NCBI GenBank assembly: GCA_001899005.1 | Contig: MKUW01000028.1 | Span: 656,503 to 720,502 of the forward strand | DNA from: Chloroflexi bacterium 44-23 | Lineage (GTDB): Bacteria > Chloroflexota > Anaerolineae > Anaerolineales > Anaerolineaceae | Direction: 5' to 3' | Length of the DNA: 64,000 nucleotides | In this document: positions 43,489 through 52,297 of the stretch, piece by piece | How positions within the stretch are numbered: position 1 is the first letter of the stretch | How the letters are laid out: each line of letters opens with the position of its first letter | Notes under the pieces: model-generated | Databases searched by the model: none | Seen by the model: only the letters and a program-made list of their open reading frames with translations | Told to the model about the DNA's origin: nothing | Translations under genes and position numbers: made by a program

Positions 43489-44892
43489 ATGCGTTTTCCC
43501 TACAAATTAATCTTGCCTATTTTAGCCATTGTTCTGGCCAGCCTGGCCTGTTCACTGCCCATCCAAACAACACCCACGCCAATCGATGTCGAAAATGCAG
43601 CCCAGACAGCAGTAGCGGCTACACTGACCGCCATGGCCCCGGCAGCCACGCTTGCTGCCACCGATATGCCCACCGGGACGCCTGCCCCAACTGAAACGAC
43701 TGCCGCCATCCCTACCGCCACCACTGCACCACCGGCGGTTCTGCGCGTCGTATTTACAGATCGTGCAAAAAATCTGTGGGCCTGGCAAGAGGGCTCCGCA
43801 CCACTTAAGATTATTAATTCCGGAAATGTTCAGGATGTGGCGCTCTCGGACGATGGGCAGTGGGTGAGCTTTTCGCGCACAACCTCCGATTTCAGCGAGA
43901 CCAGTCTGTGGGCAATCGCCTTTGATGGCAGCAACGAACACCAGCTGGTCAGTTATGCCGACTTCCAGAGCATGCCCCTGCATCCCGATCTTGACCCAGC
44001 CGGTGTCGTCTCGATTTTTCCTACCATGGTCCAGTTCGTTCCGCTCAGCCACACGTTGGCATTTATGACCGCACCACAATTTGAAGGTCCAGGCTTTTTT
44101 GACAATAAGGATCTCTGGCTGGTGGATGTGGTTACCAGCAGCCGTACTAACTTACTGCCAGCCGGTAGCGGCGGGCAATACACCTACAACCCGGATGGTA
44201 GCCAGATTGCTCTGGTGACCCCCACCGATATCAGCCTGATATATGCGGATGGCAGCAACCGCCGCAGCAGTGTACTGACCTATCCATCTGTGCTTACTTA
44301 CAGCGAGTTTGCCTATCACGCCACGCCGCTCTGGGCGCCGGATAGCAGCTTTTTGCGCGTCAGCATCCCCTATTCTGATTCACTGGGCGACCCCACCCAG
44401 CCGGCCACACTCTACCAATTGCCTGTAGATGGCAGCCCGGCGTATATACTCGGCAGTCTGTTGACTGCACCCTTAAATTACGCCAGTTATAGCCCTGACC
44501 TGAGCAAAATCGCCTATTCCCAACAGGTTGGCAGCGCCAGCGATAACATCTATTCTGTCCAAATTGCCAACTACGATGGCAGCGCCAGTGGAGAAGTGGC
44601 CAATGGAAATTACAATTTTGCGGGCTGGGCCCCTGATTCGAGCCATTATGCCTACTACCGGTGGGACCCGCGCACTCTCTACCTGGCGCAAGGTGGAGTC
44701 GCAGGCGTAACCCTGGTCGATAGCAGCCCGGCTGATAACTGGCAATGGATTTCCAGCGAACGCCTTATCTTTATTTACCGTAGCGCCCCTGAGTGGCAAT
44801 TACGCCTGACCGGATTGGATGGCACCAGCAGCCTGATCAGCGGCTTGGGTGCCGGAGATGGCTACGTCAGCTTCGCTTTCGCCGGAGAGTAA
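43489..44892 (+). CDS. TolB-like beta-propeller lipoprotein
   Basis: 467 residues. Signal MRFPYKLILPILAIVLASLAC with lipobox Cys21, then about 60 residues rich in Thr, Ala and Pro as a spacer, then a propeller with TolB/WD40-like-beta repeats: VALSDDGQWVSFSRT, LWAIAFDGSNEHQLV, YTYNPDGSQIALVT, LYQLPVDGSPAYILG, YSPDLSKIAYSQ, GWAPDSSHYAYYRW. It is probably a surface-bound scaffold or sensor; no enzyme residues are seen. A CAGGAG ribosome site lies 8 nt before the ATG. It stands alone. Confidence 0.85.
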   Translation: MRFPYKLILPILAIVLASLACSLPIQTTPTPIDVENAAQTAVAATLTAMAPAATLAATDMPTGTPAPTETTAAIPTATTAPPAVLRVVFTDRAKNLWAWQEGSAPLKIINSGNVQDVALSDDGQWVSFSRTTSDFSETSLWAIAFDGSNEHQLVSYADFQSMPLHPDLDPAGVVSIFPTMVQFVPLSHTLAFMTAPQFEGPGFFDNKDLWLVDVVTSSRTNLLPAGSGGQYTYNPDGSQIALVTPTDISLIYADGSNRRSSVLTYPSVLTYSEFAYHATPLWAPDSSFLRVSIPYSDSLGDPTQPATLYQLPVDGSPAYILGSLLTAPLNYASYSPDLSKIAYSQQVGSASDNIYSVQIANYDGSASGEVANGNYNFAGWAPDSSHYAYYRWDPRTLYLAQGGVAGVTLVDSSPADNWQWISSERLIFIYRSAPEWQLRLTGLDGTSSLISGLGAGDGYVSFAFAGE

Positions 44893-45051
44893 AAGGAGCT
44901 GGAGCACAGGCTGCTTATTTTTTCCACTGTATCGATTCAGAAATTAATTTGCAGAAGATTGATATGTAGGAGTTCCCGGGAGAGCACTGCTCGTTGCCGT
45001 TCACCGCTCTTCCGGCTTAGGCGCGTCATTTCCCACCTGCTCTTTCAGCTT

Positions 45052-45501
45052 CTACCCCATAATCCCCTTGACCACAAACGCCACGATCAGCCCCAGCACA
45101 ACCCCGCCGACCACCTGGGGGGGAGTGTGGCCCAACACTTCTTTTAACTTGTCGATCTCAATCGGTTCGCCACGCAGAAACTCTTCAAAGATGATGTTAA
45201 TCTTTTGAGCATGAATGCCCGCCTGTCGACGTACACCGGTAGCGTCATAGACTACGATCATCGAGACGGCAAAGGCCAGGGCAAAGAGTGGTGAGCTGAA
45301 GCCATAGTTGAGGCCAATTGAGAGCGTCACCGAAGTCATCAGCGAGGAGTGTGAGCTGGGCATGCCGCCGCTGCTAAACCACAAGCCCCAATTCATGCGA
45401 CGGTGCATTAAGTACTCAAATGGCACCTTTAAAAACTGTCCCAAAAACCAACCTAATAAACCAGCCATTAAAACCTGGTTCTGAATAAGTTCTTGAATCA
45501 T
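45052..45501 (-). CDS. Divergent PAP2-family (DUF212) membrane protein
   Basis: 149 residues with four or five hydrophobic segments. The core WGLWFSSGGMPSSHSSLMTSVTLSIG contains the PSSHS motif of PAP2 phosphatases, and VYDATGVRRQAGIHAQKIN and LKEVLGHTPPQVVGGVVLG complete the YuiD-like DUF212 pattern. A role in lipid-phosphate turnover is possible but unproven. It follows xseB with 3 nt spacing, so it is the third gene of the xseA-xseB run. Confidence 0.9.
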   Translation of the reverse strand: MIQELIQNQVLMAGLLGWFLGQFLKVPFEYLMHRRMNWGLWFSSGGMPSSHSSLMTSVTLSIGLNYGFSSPLFALAFAVSMIVVYDATGVRRQAGIHAQKINIIFEEFLRGEPIEIDKLKEVLGHTPPQVVGGVVLGLIVAFVVKGIMG

Positions 45502-45504
45502 GAA

Positions 45505-45735
45505 TTATTGATCCGTGTCTTCTGCTGGGTCACTTTTGATCTGTACTTGCTGCATGCGCAACTGCGCTTTTTCGAGCAGATCGGTACAGTATTGGGTTAA
45601 CTTTTGACCGCGTTCAAATAATGCCAGAGATTGCTCCAAATCAAGAGTCTCCTGCTCCATACGGGTTAAGATCTGCTCCAGTTCCGCAAAAGCCTGCTCG
45701 TATGAAAGGTTTTCAATATCATTTTCGGTTGTCAT
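45505..45735 (-). CDS. xseB: Exodeoxyribonuclease VII small subunit
   Basis: 76 residues: LSYEQAFAELEQILTRMEQETLDLEQSLALFERGQKL is the conserved helical core. Several copies coat the C-terminal helices of XseA and are needed for assembly of exonuclease VII, which degrades single-stranded DNA from both ends. An AGGAGCG ribosome site precedes the ATG. It lies 46 nt after xseA and 3 nt before the PAP2-like gene. Confidence 0.95.
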   Translation of the reverse strand: MTTENDIENLSYEQAFAELEQILTRMEQETLDLEQSLALFERGQKLTQYCTDLLEKAQLRMQQVQIKSDPAEDTDQ

Positions 45736-45781
45736 TTTGAACGCTCCTTGATGGCTATCCTATTATAAATGGCTTTGGTTT

Positions 45782-47011
45782 TTATGATTTCTTTCTTATC
45801 TGCGTAACCTGTGCGCTAAACTCTCCTCGCGCCAGCCGTACATCAACATTTTCTCCACCGGTCAGCCCATCAACTGAGCGTAAAATGGTTCCGTCAGCAC
45901 TGCGGACAACTGCGAAACCACGCTGTAAAACCTGTAAGGGGTTGAGTGATTGCAGCTGCTGCTTGCTGCCGGTCAATTTGGATTGCAGCAAAGCCAGGCG
46001 ATGCAGGCTGATGCGTTCCAGCCGCTGAGCCATTTCATCCAACCGCTGACTGTCATTACGGATGCGCCCCAGGGGTGAGAGCACGGCCAGACGCTGTTCT
46101 ATCTGGTGCAAGATTCGCTCCTTTTCATCCAGCTGATCTTCCAGCGCGTTAACCAGGCTGGCGTTCAGCGAAAATAGCTGCCGTAACAAATCCGCCCGAT
46201 CGGGAGTGGCCAATACAGCCGCACCGGTCGGAGTAGGAGCACGCAGGTCAGCCGCGAAATCAGCCAGGGTAAAATCAGTCTCATGGCCAATGCCGGTCAC
46301 AACCGGTACGCGCGAGGCAACGATTGCGCGCACCACACGCTCATCATTAAATGCCCACAAATCCTCCAGCGAACCACCCCCGCGCGCTACCAGGATGACA
46401 TCAACATTTTGCATTGCATTGAGGGTATGCAAAGCCTGAACAATTTTCAGGGGAGCTTCTTCACCCTGTACCATGGTAGCTGCCAATAGTACCTCTGCCA
46501 GCGGAAAGCGATTCTGGAGGGTGTTAAGCATGTCTTGCAAGGCGGCCCCGCTTGCAGAGGTGACGATGCCGATGCGGGCTGGGAAAGCAGGCAGTGGACG
46601 CTTTCGTTCTTCATCAAAAAGGCCTTCCGCTTCCAGGCGTGCTTTCAGGCGTAAAAACTCCTGATATAGAAATCCTTCACCGGCCAGTCGCACCGCATCA
46701 ACGTACAATTGATATTGGCCGCCGGCTTCATAGATACTGAAAGCACCATGTACTTCCACCGCAGCACCGCTTTGCAATTGTGCACGCATCCGCATGGCCT
46801 GAGCACGCCAGATCACGCAGCGCAGGGAAGCACCACTGTCTTTCAGCGTAAAGTAGATATGACCCGAGCTGGGCGTGGAAAGAGTTGAGATTTCCCCGGA
46901 GATCCAGACATCCCGCAAAATCTCATCAGCTTCCAGCAAGGCCCGCAGATATTGCGTGACACCTGAGACGGTTAATATACGCGGTCCGAATAAGTTGCCC
47001 TGTGTAAACAT
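45782..47011 (-). CDS. xseA: Exodeoxyribonuclease VII large subunit
   Basis: Catalytic subunit of exonuclease VII, 409 residues. An N-terminal OB-fold (VSGVTQYLRALLEADEILRDVWISGEIS) precedes the nuclease core with RIGIVTSASGAALQDMLNTLQNRFP, VDVILVARGGGSLEDLWAFNDE and VVTGIGHETDFTLADFAADLRAPTPTGAA, followed by the long coiled-coil that binds XseB and a C-terminal beta segment. Start: ATG at 47011; a TTG one codon earlier is a weaker option. There is no Shine-Dalgarno; TATGCT lies 6 nt before the ATG, another leaderless candidate. Confidence 0.95.
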   Translation of the reverse strand: MFTQGNLFGPRILTVSGVTQYLRALLEADEILRDVWISGEISTLSTPSSGHIYFTLKDSGASLRCVIWRAQAMRMRAQLQSGAAVEVHGAFSIYEAGGQYQLYVDAVRLAGEGFLYQEFLRLKARLEAEGLFDEERKRPLPAFPARIGIVTSASGAALQDMLNTLQNRFPLAEVLLAATMVQGEEAPLKIVQALHTLNAMQNVDVILVARGGGSLEDLWAFNDERVVRAIVASRVPVVTGIGHETDFTLADFAADLRAPTPTGAAVLATPDRADLLRQLFSLNASLVNALEDQLDEKERILHQIEQRLAVLSPLGRIRNDSQRLDEMAQRLERISLHRLALLQSKLTGSKQQLQSLNPLQVLQRGFAVVRSADGTILRSVDGLTGGENVDVRLARGEFSAQVTQIRKKS

Positions 47012-47125
47012 CAATTAAGCATACCGCGCCTGTTTAAGGGTGTCAACCGAATAGGTGCTCTATCTCACATATTTGACCTTCTCCAATCATACTTGCCTGC
47101 CGAATTTTTTTAGTACAATAACCAT

Positions 47126-47611
47126 ATGGATTATCTCTGGTCACCCTGGCGCATGCAATACATCAATGATAAAGAAAACGAGCCGCAGTGCCCTTTTTGC
47201 CATGCCCTCAGCCAAAACGCAGACAAGCAATTCCTGATTTTGGCACGCGCTACAAATGCGTTTGTGATGCTTAACCGCTACCCTTATACCAGCGGGCATT
47301 TAATGGTGCTGCCTTACCAGCATGTCCCTTCATATGAAAATCTGAGCGTGGAATGCCGCTCTGAGATTATGGAGCTGCTGACCAGGGCGACTAAGGTAAT
47401 TCGGGAAGTATACCGGCCAAATGGCTTTAACATCGGTGTTAATATCGGGGAAGATGCCGGAGCCGGAATTGCTGAGCACCTTCATTTTCACATCGTCCCG
47501 CGATGGCGTGGTGACAGTAATTTCATGTCCGTCACAGCCCAAACTCGTGTATTACCCGAAGATTTACAGAAGAGCTACCAGCGCTTGAAAGAAGCTTGGG
47601 ATAGGGAGTAG
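47126..47611 (+). CDS. HIT-family nucleotide hydrolase/phosphorylase
   Basis: 161 residues of the histidine-triad superfamily: HLHFHIVPRW is the active-site triad. The opening MDYLWSPWRMQYI and the zinc pair CPFC (C22, C25) place it in the subgroup related to Ap4A phosphorylases found in actinobacteria and neighbours. The likely substrates are dinucleoside polyphosphates or nucleoside phosphoramidates. No Shine-Dalgarno is seen; TACAAT (47114-47119) ends 6 nt before the ATG, so a leaderless mRNA is expected. It is divergent from xseA. Confidence 0.88.
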   Translation: MDYLWSPWRMQYINDKENEPQCPFCHALSQNADKQFLILARATNAFVMLNRYPYTSGHLMVLPYQHVPSYENLSVECRSEIMELLTRATKVIREVYRPNGFNIGVNIGEDAGAGIAEHLHFHIVPRWRGDSNFMSVTAQTRVLPEDLQKSYQRLKEAWDRE

Positions 47612-47744
47612 CCGTTTGCTTGCTGTGCGTGCCTTCGGCAGCACTCTTTGCGAGCTCGTAGCAAGAATTATAAGTTGCTTTATTCTGGAAATCAGCCAAC
47701 CTTAATCTTATCCAACCAGTTTTGAATAACCCTTTTCAGTTAAC

Positions 47745-47800
47745 TACTACTCACCAATTACCAAACAACTAATTACCCAATCAACTAATCACCAAATCAA
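47745..47800. repeat. AC-rich low-complexity repeat between convergent genes
   Basis: ACCAAACAACTAATTACCCAATCAACTAATC-type reiteration, the complement of the TTGATTTG class, directly after the gatB stop. It sits between the convergent HIT and gatB genes. Confidence 0.5.
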
Positions 47801-49243
47801 CTAACTCCCCAAAATCTCCTTTAAAATCTCCTGTGCCAGCTTGGGATCAGCTTTACCGCGCATTTCGCGCATGACCTGGCCGGTGAACCAGCCAATCAGG
47901 CTTTCTTTGCCGGCTCGATAGGCTTCAACTTCTTTCGGGTTACCAGCAATTACTTTCTCAACCACCGCGCGGATGGCTGCATCATCGCGGACCTGTCCCA
48001 GCCCTTCGGCTGCCACAATCTCATTCGGTGCCTGTCCGCTTGCTTCCACTTTTACTAAGAGATTCTTGGCAGTCGAGGCGTTGATTTTACCCGCATCGGC
48101 CATTTTTACAATATCTGCCAGGTATTGGGGGGTCAGGCGGGTGTCAGCCGCGCTCTTGCCACTCTCATTCAGCATGCGCAGGACATCATTCATCAGATAA
48201 TTGGCGATCTTTTTAGGGTCGCCGCCATAGACTTTCACGGCGCTTTCAAAGTATTCCGAAAGCTGGCGATCGGTGGTGAGCAGGTCAGCGTCATATTCCG
48301 TAAGGTGATAATCTGTTAAGAAGCGCTGCTTGCGGTGCAGAGGCAATTCAGGGAAATCAGCCAGCACAGCCTGAATCCACTCATCGCTCAGACGCACCGG
48401 TAGCAAATCCGGCTCACGAAAGTAGCGGTAGTCGGCTTCGGTTTCCTTGGAACGCATCTTCTTCAATTCATTCTTTTCGTCATCCCAATCCAGTGTCCAT
48501 GCCTGGATTCGGTTGCCCGCTTCGACTTCGCGCACCTGGCGTTCATATTCCAATTCAATCGCGCTGCGCACATTTTCAATTGAATTGACATTCTTGATCT
48601 CTGTCTTGGTAAACAATTGGGTAGAACCAACCGGCCGAATGGAGACATTGGCATCACAGCGCAAATGTCCTTTTTCCATATCAGCTTCAGATACACCCAG
48701 CCAGCGCAATAATTGGCGCAAACGCGTCAGGTATTGGGCAGCCTCGGCAGCCGAACGCAGGTCAGGCCCGGTCACCATTTCGATCAATGGGACGCCGCAG
48801 CGGTTGAAGTCAATCAGGCGCTCGCTGCCGGCGTTCTTGGTTTTACCGGCGTCCTCTTCGAGATGAAGCTTGGTGATCGAAACCCGGCGGGTTGCCCCGG
48901 CATCTTCTGGGATGAACAGATCCATATATCCGCCATTGCCAAGGGACATGTCATATTGGGTGATCTGGTAACCCTTGGGTAAATCCGGGTAGAAGTAGTT
49001 TTTGCGATCAAAAAAAGAAACATTACGAATTTCAGAGTGCATGGCATACGCCAGCAGCACGCCTTTGCGTAGCACCTCTTCATTTAAGACAGGCAGCACA
49101 CCTGGCAGCCCGGCACAAACCGGGCAAATATTGGTATTGGGTTCCATTTCCCATGAATCGGCTTTACAGGCACAAAAAATCTTGGTAACAGTATTCAACT
49201 GGATATGAGTTTCCAGGCCAATTACGAGTTCGTATTCACTCAA
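47801..49243 (-). CDS. gatB: Asp-tRNA(Asn)/Glu-tRNA(Gln) amidotransferase subunit B
   Basis: 480 residues. The GatB opening YELVIGLETHIQLNTVTKIFC is followed by the zinc-site Cys of FCACKADSWEM and NICPVCAGLPGVLPVLNE. Then FDRKNYFYPDLPKGYQITQYD, the kinase-like active site, and a C-terminal helical YqeY-like tail that holds tRNA. With GatA and GatC it converts misacylated Glu-tRNA-Gln to Gln-tRNA-Gln. The start is TTG at 49243 with GGAGG 6 nt upstream. It is the last gene of gatC-gatA-gatB. Confidence 0.97.
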   Translation of the reverse strand: MSEYELVIGLETHIQLNTVTKIFCACKADSWEMEPNTNICPVCAGLPGVLPVLNEEVLRKGVLLAYAMHSEIRNVSFFDRKNYFYPDLPKGYQITQYDMSLGNGGYMDLFIPEDAGATRRVSITKLHLEEDAGKTKNAGSERLIDFNRCGVPLIEMVTGPDLRSAAEAAQYLTRLRQLLRWLGVSEADMEKGHLRCDANVSIRPVGSTQLFTKTEIKNVNSIENVRSAIELEYERQVREVEAGNRIQAWTLDWDDEKNELKKMRSKETEADYRYFREPDLLPVRLSDEWIQAVLADFPELPLHRKQRFLTDYHLTEYDADLLTTDRQLSEYFESAVKVYGGDPKKIANYLMNDVLRMLNESGKSAADTRLTPQYLADIVKMADAGKINASTAKNLLVKVEASGQAPNEIVAAEGLGQVRDDAAIRAVVEKVIAGNPKEVEAYRAGKESLIGWFTGQVMREMRGKADPKLAQEILKEILGS

Positions 49244-49274
49244 TGTGAACCTCCTTCATCTTTACGCATATCGC

Positions 49275-50876
49275 CTACGCCAACCCGCGCAACACTTGCG
49301 GCTTTTGCAAGCGCCAGGCTTCTGCCTGAGTGCCTTCTTCAAATACGCGGCCCATCCGCAGCAGAATCGGTTCACTGAAATCCGGCCCCAGTAATTGCAC
49401 ACCTAGCGGCAGACCATCCGCACCCAGACCAGCCGGGAAGGTCATGCCCGGAATACCAGCATGGTTAGCTGTAACAGTAAATTGATCAGCATATTGCATT
49501 AAAACTGAGTCACCGTAAACAGCACCCATTTCGAAGGCTGTGGTGGGCGTGGTTGGGGTCAGCAGCGCATCCAGATGGTAGGAACTACCGGGATCGAAAA
49601 CATTCTCGAAATCACGCCGGATCAAGGTACGAACTTTGAGTGCGCGGCTATAGTACTGTTCCGAATATTGGGCAGCACTGACATACATACCCATCAAAAT
49701 ACGCAGCTTGGGTTGTAAACCAAAGGCTTCGTTTCTGGTAGCCTGATACATTTCGCGCAGATCTCTTTTTGGCTGAGCTGTTCGATAGCCGTATTTGGCA
49801 CCATCAAAACGGTGCAAATTGGAGGCTGCCTCCACACGGCTGATCACAAAAAAGGCCGGGATAGCGTAACGTGTGTTGGGCATGGGCACATCTTCGATAA
49901 TTTCAGCGCCTTGCGCCTTTAGGATTTCGGCCGCGTGGTAAACCGCCGCCCGTACTTCGTCCGGTACAGGTTTTTGCAGCATCTCACCTGTCTCTGCGTC
50001 CATATAGACAATCTTAAAGTAATCTTCCGAAAGCCCAATACGCAAGCCCTTAACCCCCTGATCCAAAACGCCCACATAATCGGGTACTGCTTTGGTGACG
50101 GCAGTGGCGTCTTGCCGATCCGGCCCGGCAATCGCCTTAAGCAGCATGGCTGCATCGGTCACATTACGAGCCAGCGGACCGGGGCAATCAAGCGAGGAAG
50201 CAAAGGCAATCAAGCCGTAACGAGATACGCGCCCGTAGGTGGGTTTGATCCCGACCACACCACAAAAAGCGGCTGGCTGCCGAATGGAACCGGCCGTATC
50301 GGTTCCCAGCGAAATGGCAGCCTCACCGGCAGCTACACTGGCAGCCGATCCACCCGAGGATCCACCCGGCACCCGGTTAGTATCCCACGGGTTACGCGGG
50401 GCGGGTTGGAACGCAGTCGATTCATTGGAAGAACCAAAGGTGTATTCATCCAGGTTGACCTTGCCAATCATCAGACCATCTTGCGCCAGCATACGTTCGA
50501 CAGTTGTGGCGGTGTATGGTGCTCGGAAGTTGGCCAGCATGCGCGAGGCGGCTGTAGTAAGTGTATCCTTGACGCAAAAGATATCTTTGACAGTAAAGGG
50601 CACACCCGCCAGGCTGCCGAGCGGCTCACCACGCGCAACCTTATCATCCAAACCTTTCGCCTGTGCCAGTGCTTTTTCAGCCGTCAGGGTGATCATGGCA
50701 TGCACGCTCTGGTTGTCTTGCGAGCTGTTCTCGCCTGGGTCAAGGCTGCCTGGGCGACCATCCACGGCAGCTACACGCTCCAGACAGGATTCAACAATCT
50801 CTTTGGCCGAAATCTTTTTCTTACGCAGCAAAATACTCAGTTCGTGTGCGGGGGTATCACATAATTGCATGGTCAT
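49275..50876 (-). CDS. gatA: Amidotransferase subunit A
   Basis: 533-residue amidase that releases ammonia from glutamine for GatB. The Ser-cisSer-Lys triad is visible: Lys in FTVKDIFCVKD, the glycine-rich GGSSGGSAASVAAGEAAISL, and nucleophile Ser in GTDTAGSIRQPAAFCG. It is longer than many GatA (about 485) because of insertions, such as DGRPGSLDPGENSSQDNQSV near residue 37. ATG at 50876 shares its A with the gatC stop (TGATG), so the two are coupled; a TTG one codon earlier is also open. Confidence 0.96.
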   Translation of the reverse strand: MTMQLCDTPAHELSILLRKKKISAKEIVESCLERVAAVDGRPGSLDPGENSSQDNQSVHAMITLTAEKALAQAKGLDDKVARGEPLGSLAGVPFTVKDIFCVKDTLTTAASRMLANFRAPYTATTVERMLAQDGLMIGKVNLDEYTFGSSNESTAFQPAPRNPWDTNRVPGGSSGGSAASVAAGEAAISLGTDTAGSIRQPAAFCGVVGIKPTYGRVSRYGLIAFASSLDCPGPLARNVTDAAMLLKAIAGPDRQDATAVTKAVPDYVGVLDQGVKGLRIGLSEDYFKIVYMDAETGEMLQKPVPDEVRAAVYHAAEILKAQGAEIIEDVPMPNTRYAIPAFFVISRVEAASNLHRFDGAKYGYRTAQPKRDLREMYQATRNEAFGLQPKLRILMGMYVSAAQYSEQYYSRALKVRTLIRRDFENVFDPGSSYHLDALLTPTTPTTAFEMGAVYGDSVLMQYADQFTVTANHAGIPGMTFPAGLGADGLPLGVQLLGPDFSEPILLRMGRVFEEGTQAEAWRLQKPQVLRGLA

Positions 50877-51196
50877 CAATCCAATTTCTCGTGCGGGATG
50901 TTCGGCACAACCACAAAGCGATCACGCAGCTCGGGTACCTGAGAGAGGATCGCTTCAACATCTTCATAGGGAATCCATTCATCTGCTCGCAGTTGCGGGG
51001 TAATGGAGGCTTCGTACTTAACTCCATGGGCATTGATTTTTAAGTCCTCCTCCAGAGGAATGGCTTCCAACTCGTGGATGACCTGCAGTTGCAAGTTAAG
51101 CTCACGGCGCAGGTAGGTGGCCTGTTCCGCATCCAGTTCCAACGCCGCCAGGCCGACCAGGTGGTTGAATACCTCAACGCTGATTTCTTCTTTCAT
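50876..51196 (-). CDS. gatC: Amidotransferase subunit C
   Basis: 106-residue bridging subunit that stabilises GatA on GatB. The family opening ISVEVFNHLVGLAALELDAEQATYLRRELNLQLQVI and the later LRADEWIPYEDVEAILSQVPELRDRFVVVPNI are clear. It is the first gene of the gatCAB operon; an AGGAA word lies upstream of the ATG. Confidence 0.94.
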   Translation of the reverse strand: MKEEISVEVFNHLVGLAALELDAEQATYLRRELNLQLQVIHELEAIPLEEDLKINAHGVKYEASITPQLRADEWIPYEDVEAILSQVPELRDRFVVVPNIPHEKLD

Positions 51197-51309
51197 AATT
51201 TATTCCTATCTGTGTGCCGGTTTGAAATAAGGGCAGAAAAAATTAAAACTTGACCCATTTCAATTTGACAAGCATGTAATGACCTGCAAGCAATTATACC
51301 TGAAGGTGC

Positions 51310-51810
51310 TTATGGGTTGGGGTAAGCCTCAGAAGTATCAGTGGGTGGCACGTCGGTGGCGGTAGGTGTGTCAGGCGGTGAGGTCGTAAGAGTTGCGGTA
51401 AATGTGAATGTCGCTGAAGGTGTCAATGTAAGAGTAGAGGTCTTTGTTTGTGAAGCAGTGACTGTAAAGGTAGCCGTATCCGTGGCGGTTGGAGTGAGTG
51501 TAAATGTGGAGGTGGCTGTCGGCAGGCGAAACCCGGTTGAAGAGGGCAAAGGGGTGGAAGAAGGGCGTTTGGTGCTTGTCAGATCGAATGTAGGTCCAAC
51601 CCCATCGCCCAGCGTCGGTGTCCAGACACCCGGTAGCTGTTTCAAGGTGGCAGTCGCTGTCGGCAATACCTGTAATGGTGGCAACTCAGCCGGAGGCAGC
51701 GGGTTCAGAAAGGAATACGGGTTGGCAAACAGAATCAGCATAAAAATAGCTGCCAGGCCTGCCAGTAACAGCATGATGATGCTTAATAAATCCCAAATGG
51801 TATCTTTCAT
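51310..51810 (-). CDS. Membrane-anchored Thr/Ser/Pro-rich protein
   Basis: 166 residues: one membrane helix near the N-terminus (IIMLLLAGLAAIFMLILFANP, res. 12-32) then about 130 residues dominated by Thr, Ser and Pro, with runs such as TFTLTPTATDTATFTVTAS. Such tails are flexible, probably outside the cell and possibly glycosylated. ATG at 51810 was chosen because GAGAGGA lies 6 nt upstream; a GTG two codons earlier overlaps it. It is upstream of gatC on the same strand with a 113-nt gap. The function is unknown. Confidence 0.75.
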   Translation of the reverse strand: MKDTIWDLLSIIMLLLAGLAAIFMLILFANPYSFLNPLPPAELPPLQVLPTATATLKQLPGVWTPTLGDGVGPTFDLTSTKRPSSTPLPSSTGFRLPTATSTFTLTPTATDTATFTVTASQTKTSTLTLTPSATFTFTATLTTSPPDTPTATDVPPTDTSEAYPNP

Positions 51811-52297
51811 AGCCACTCCTCTCCCTTCAATTTTAGCACCGCTACCTTATTTTGGTTATGGATTTTAACACACGAATTTTGATTAAATTAGAATCGACAT
51901 TTCCAATCGATCAAATCGATCTATGACAAAGTGAATACCAATCCCAGAAGACTAAATCTTACTCAACACCAATTTTCGTAAATACTATGGTTGACTACCC
52001 TTGAAAATGAGTTTTATACTTGGTTCATAATACTTTCAACTCTGATATCTACTTGTAAAGACCTACGCTGTGATACCTTCAAGTCTCTCTTCACGCGCAG
52101 AATAGAATTACAGTGCTCACACCGGGAATATGGGAACGCTGAGGGTCGAACTTCAGTTATTTTTCAACTTTTAAGTTATGAGATTAACAAGATCCCGCGC
52201 TGTCATTTCGTAAAGCATGGCTTCCCTGGTCAATTGAGGTAGTTGAATTAAGAAGGCTGAAATTTTTCGTCTTCCAGCAAGAATTCATTATTAGCGG
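51811..52297. other. Intergenic region without recognised content
   Basis: About 490 bases. An 83-codon ORF at 51991-52242 has no family signature, no good ribosome site and irregular codon use, so it is not called. None of the dispersed repeat classes is found here. Confidence 0.4.

Noticed and set aside
49935..50864. 309-codon plus-strand ORF
   Set aside because: Antisense to gatA, whose catalytic triad is intact; it arises from third-position bias.
51341..51868. 175-codon plus-strand ORF, Val/Gly-rich
   Set aside because: It is the complement of the Thr/Ser/Pro-rich coding repeats of the gene on the minus strand.
51991..52242. 83-codon plus-strand ORF
   Set aside because: No signature, no ribosome site and uneven composition; treated as non-coding.
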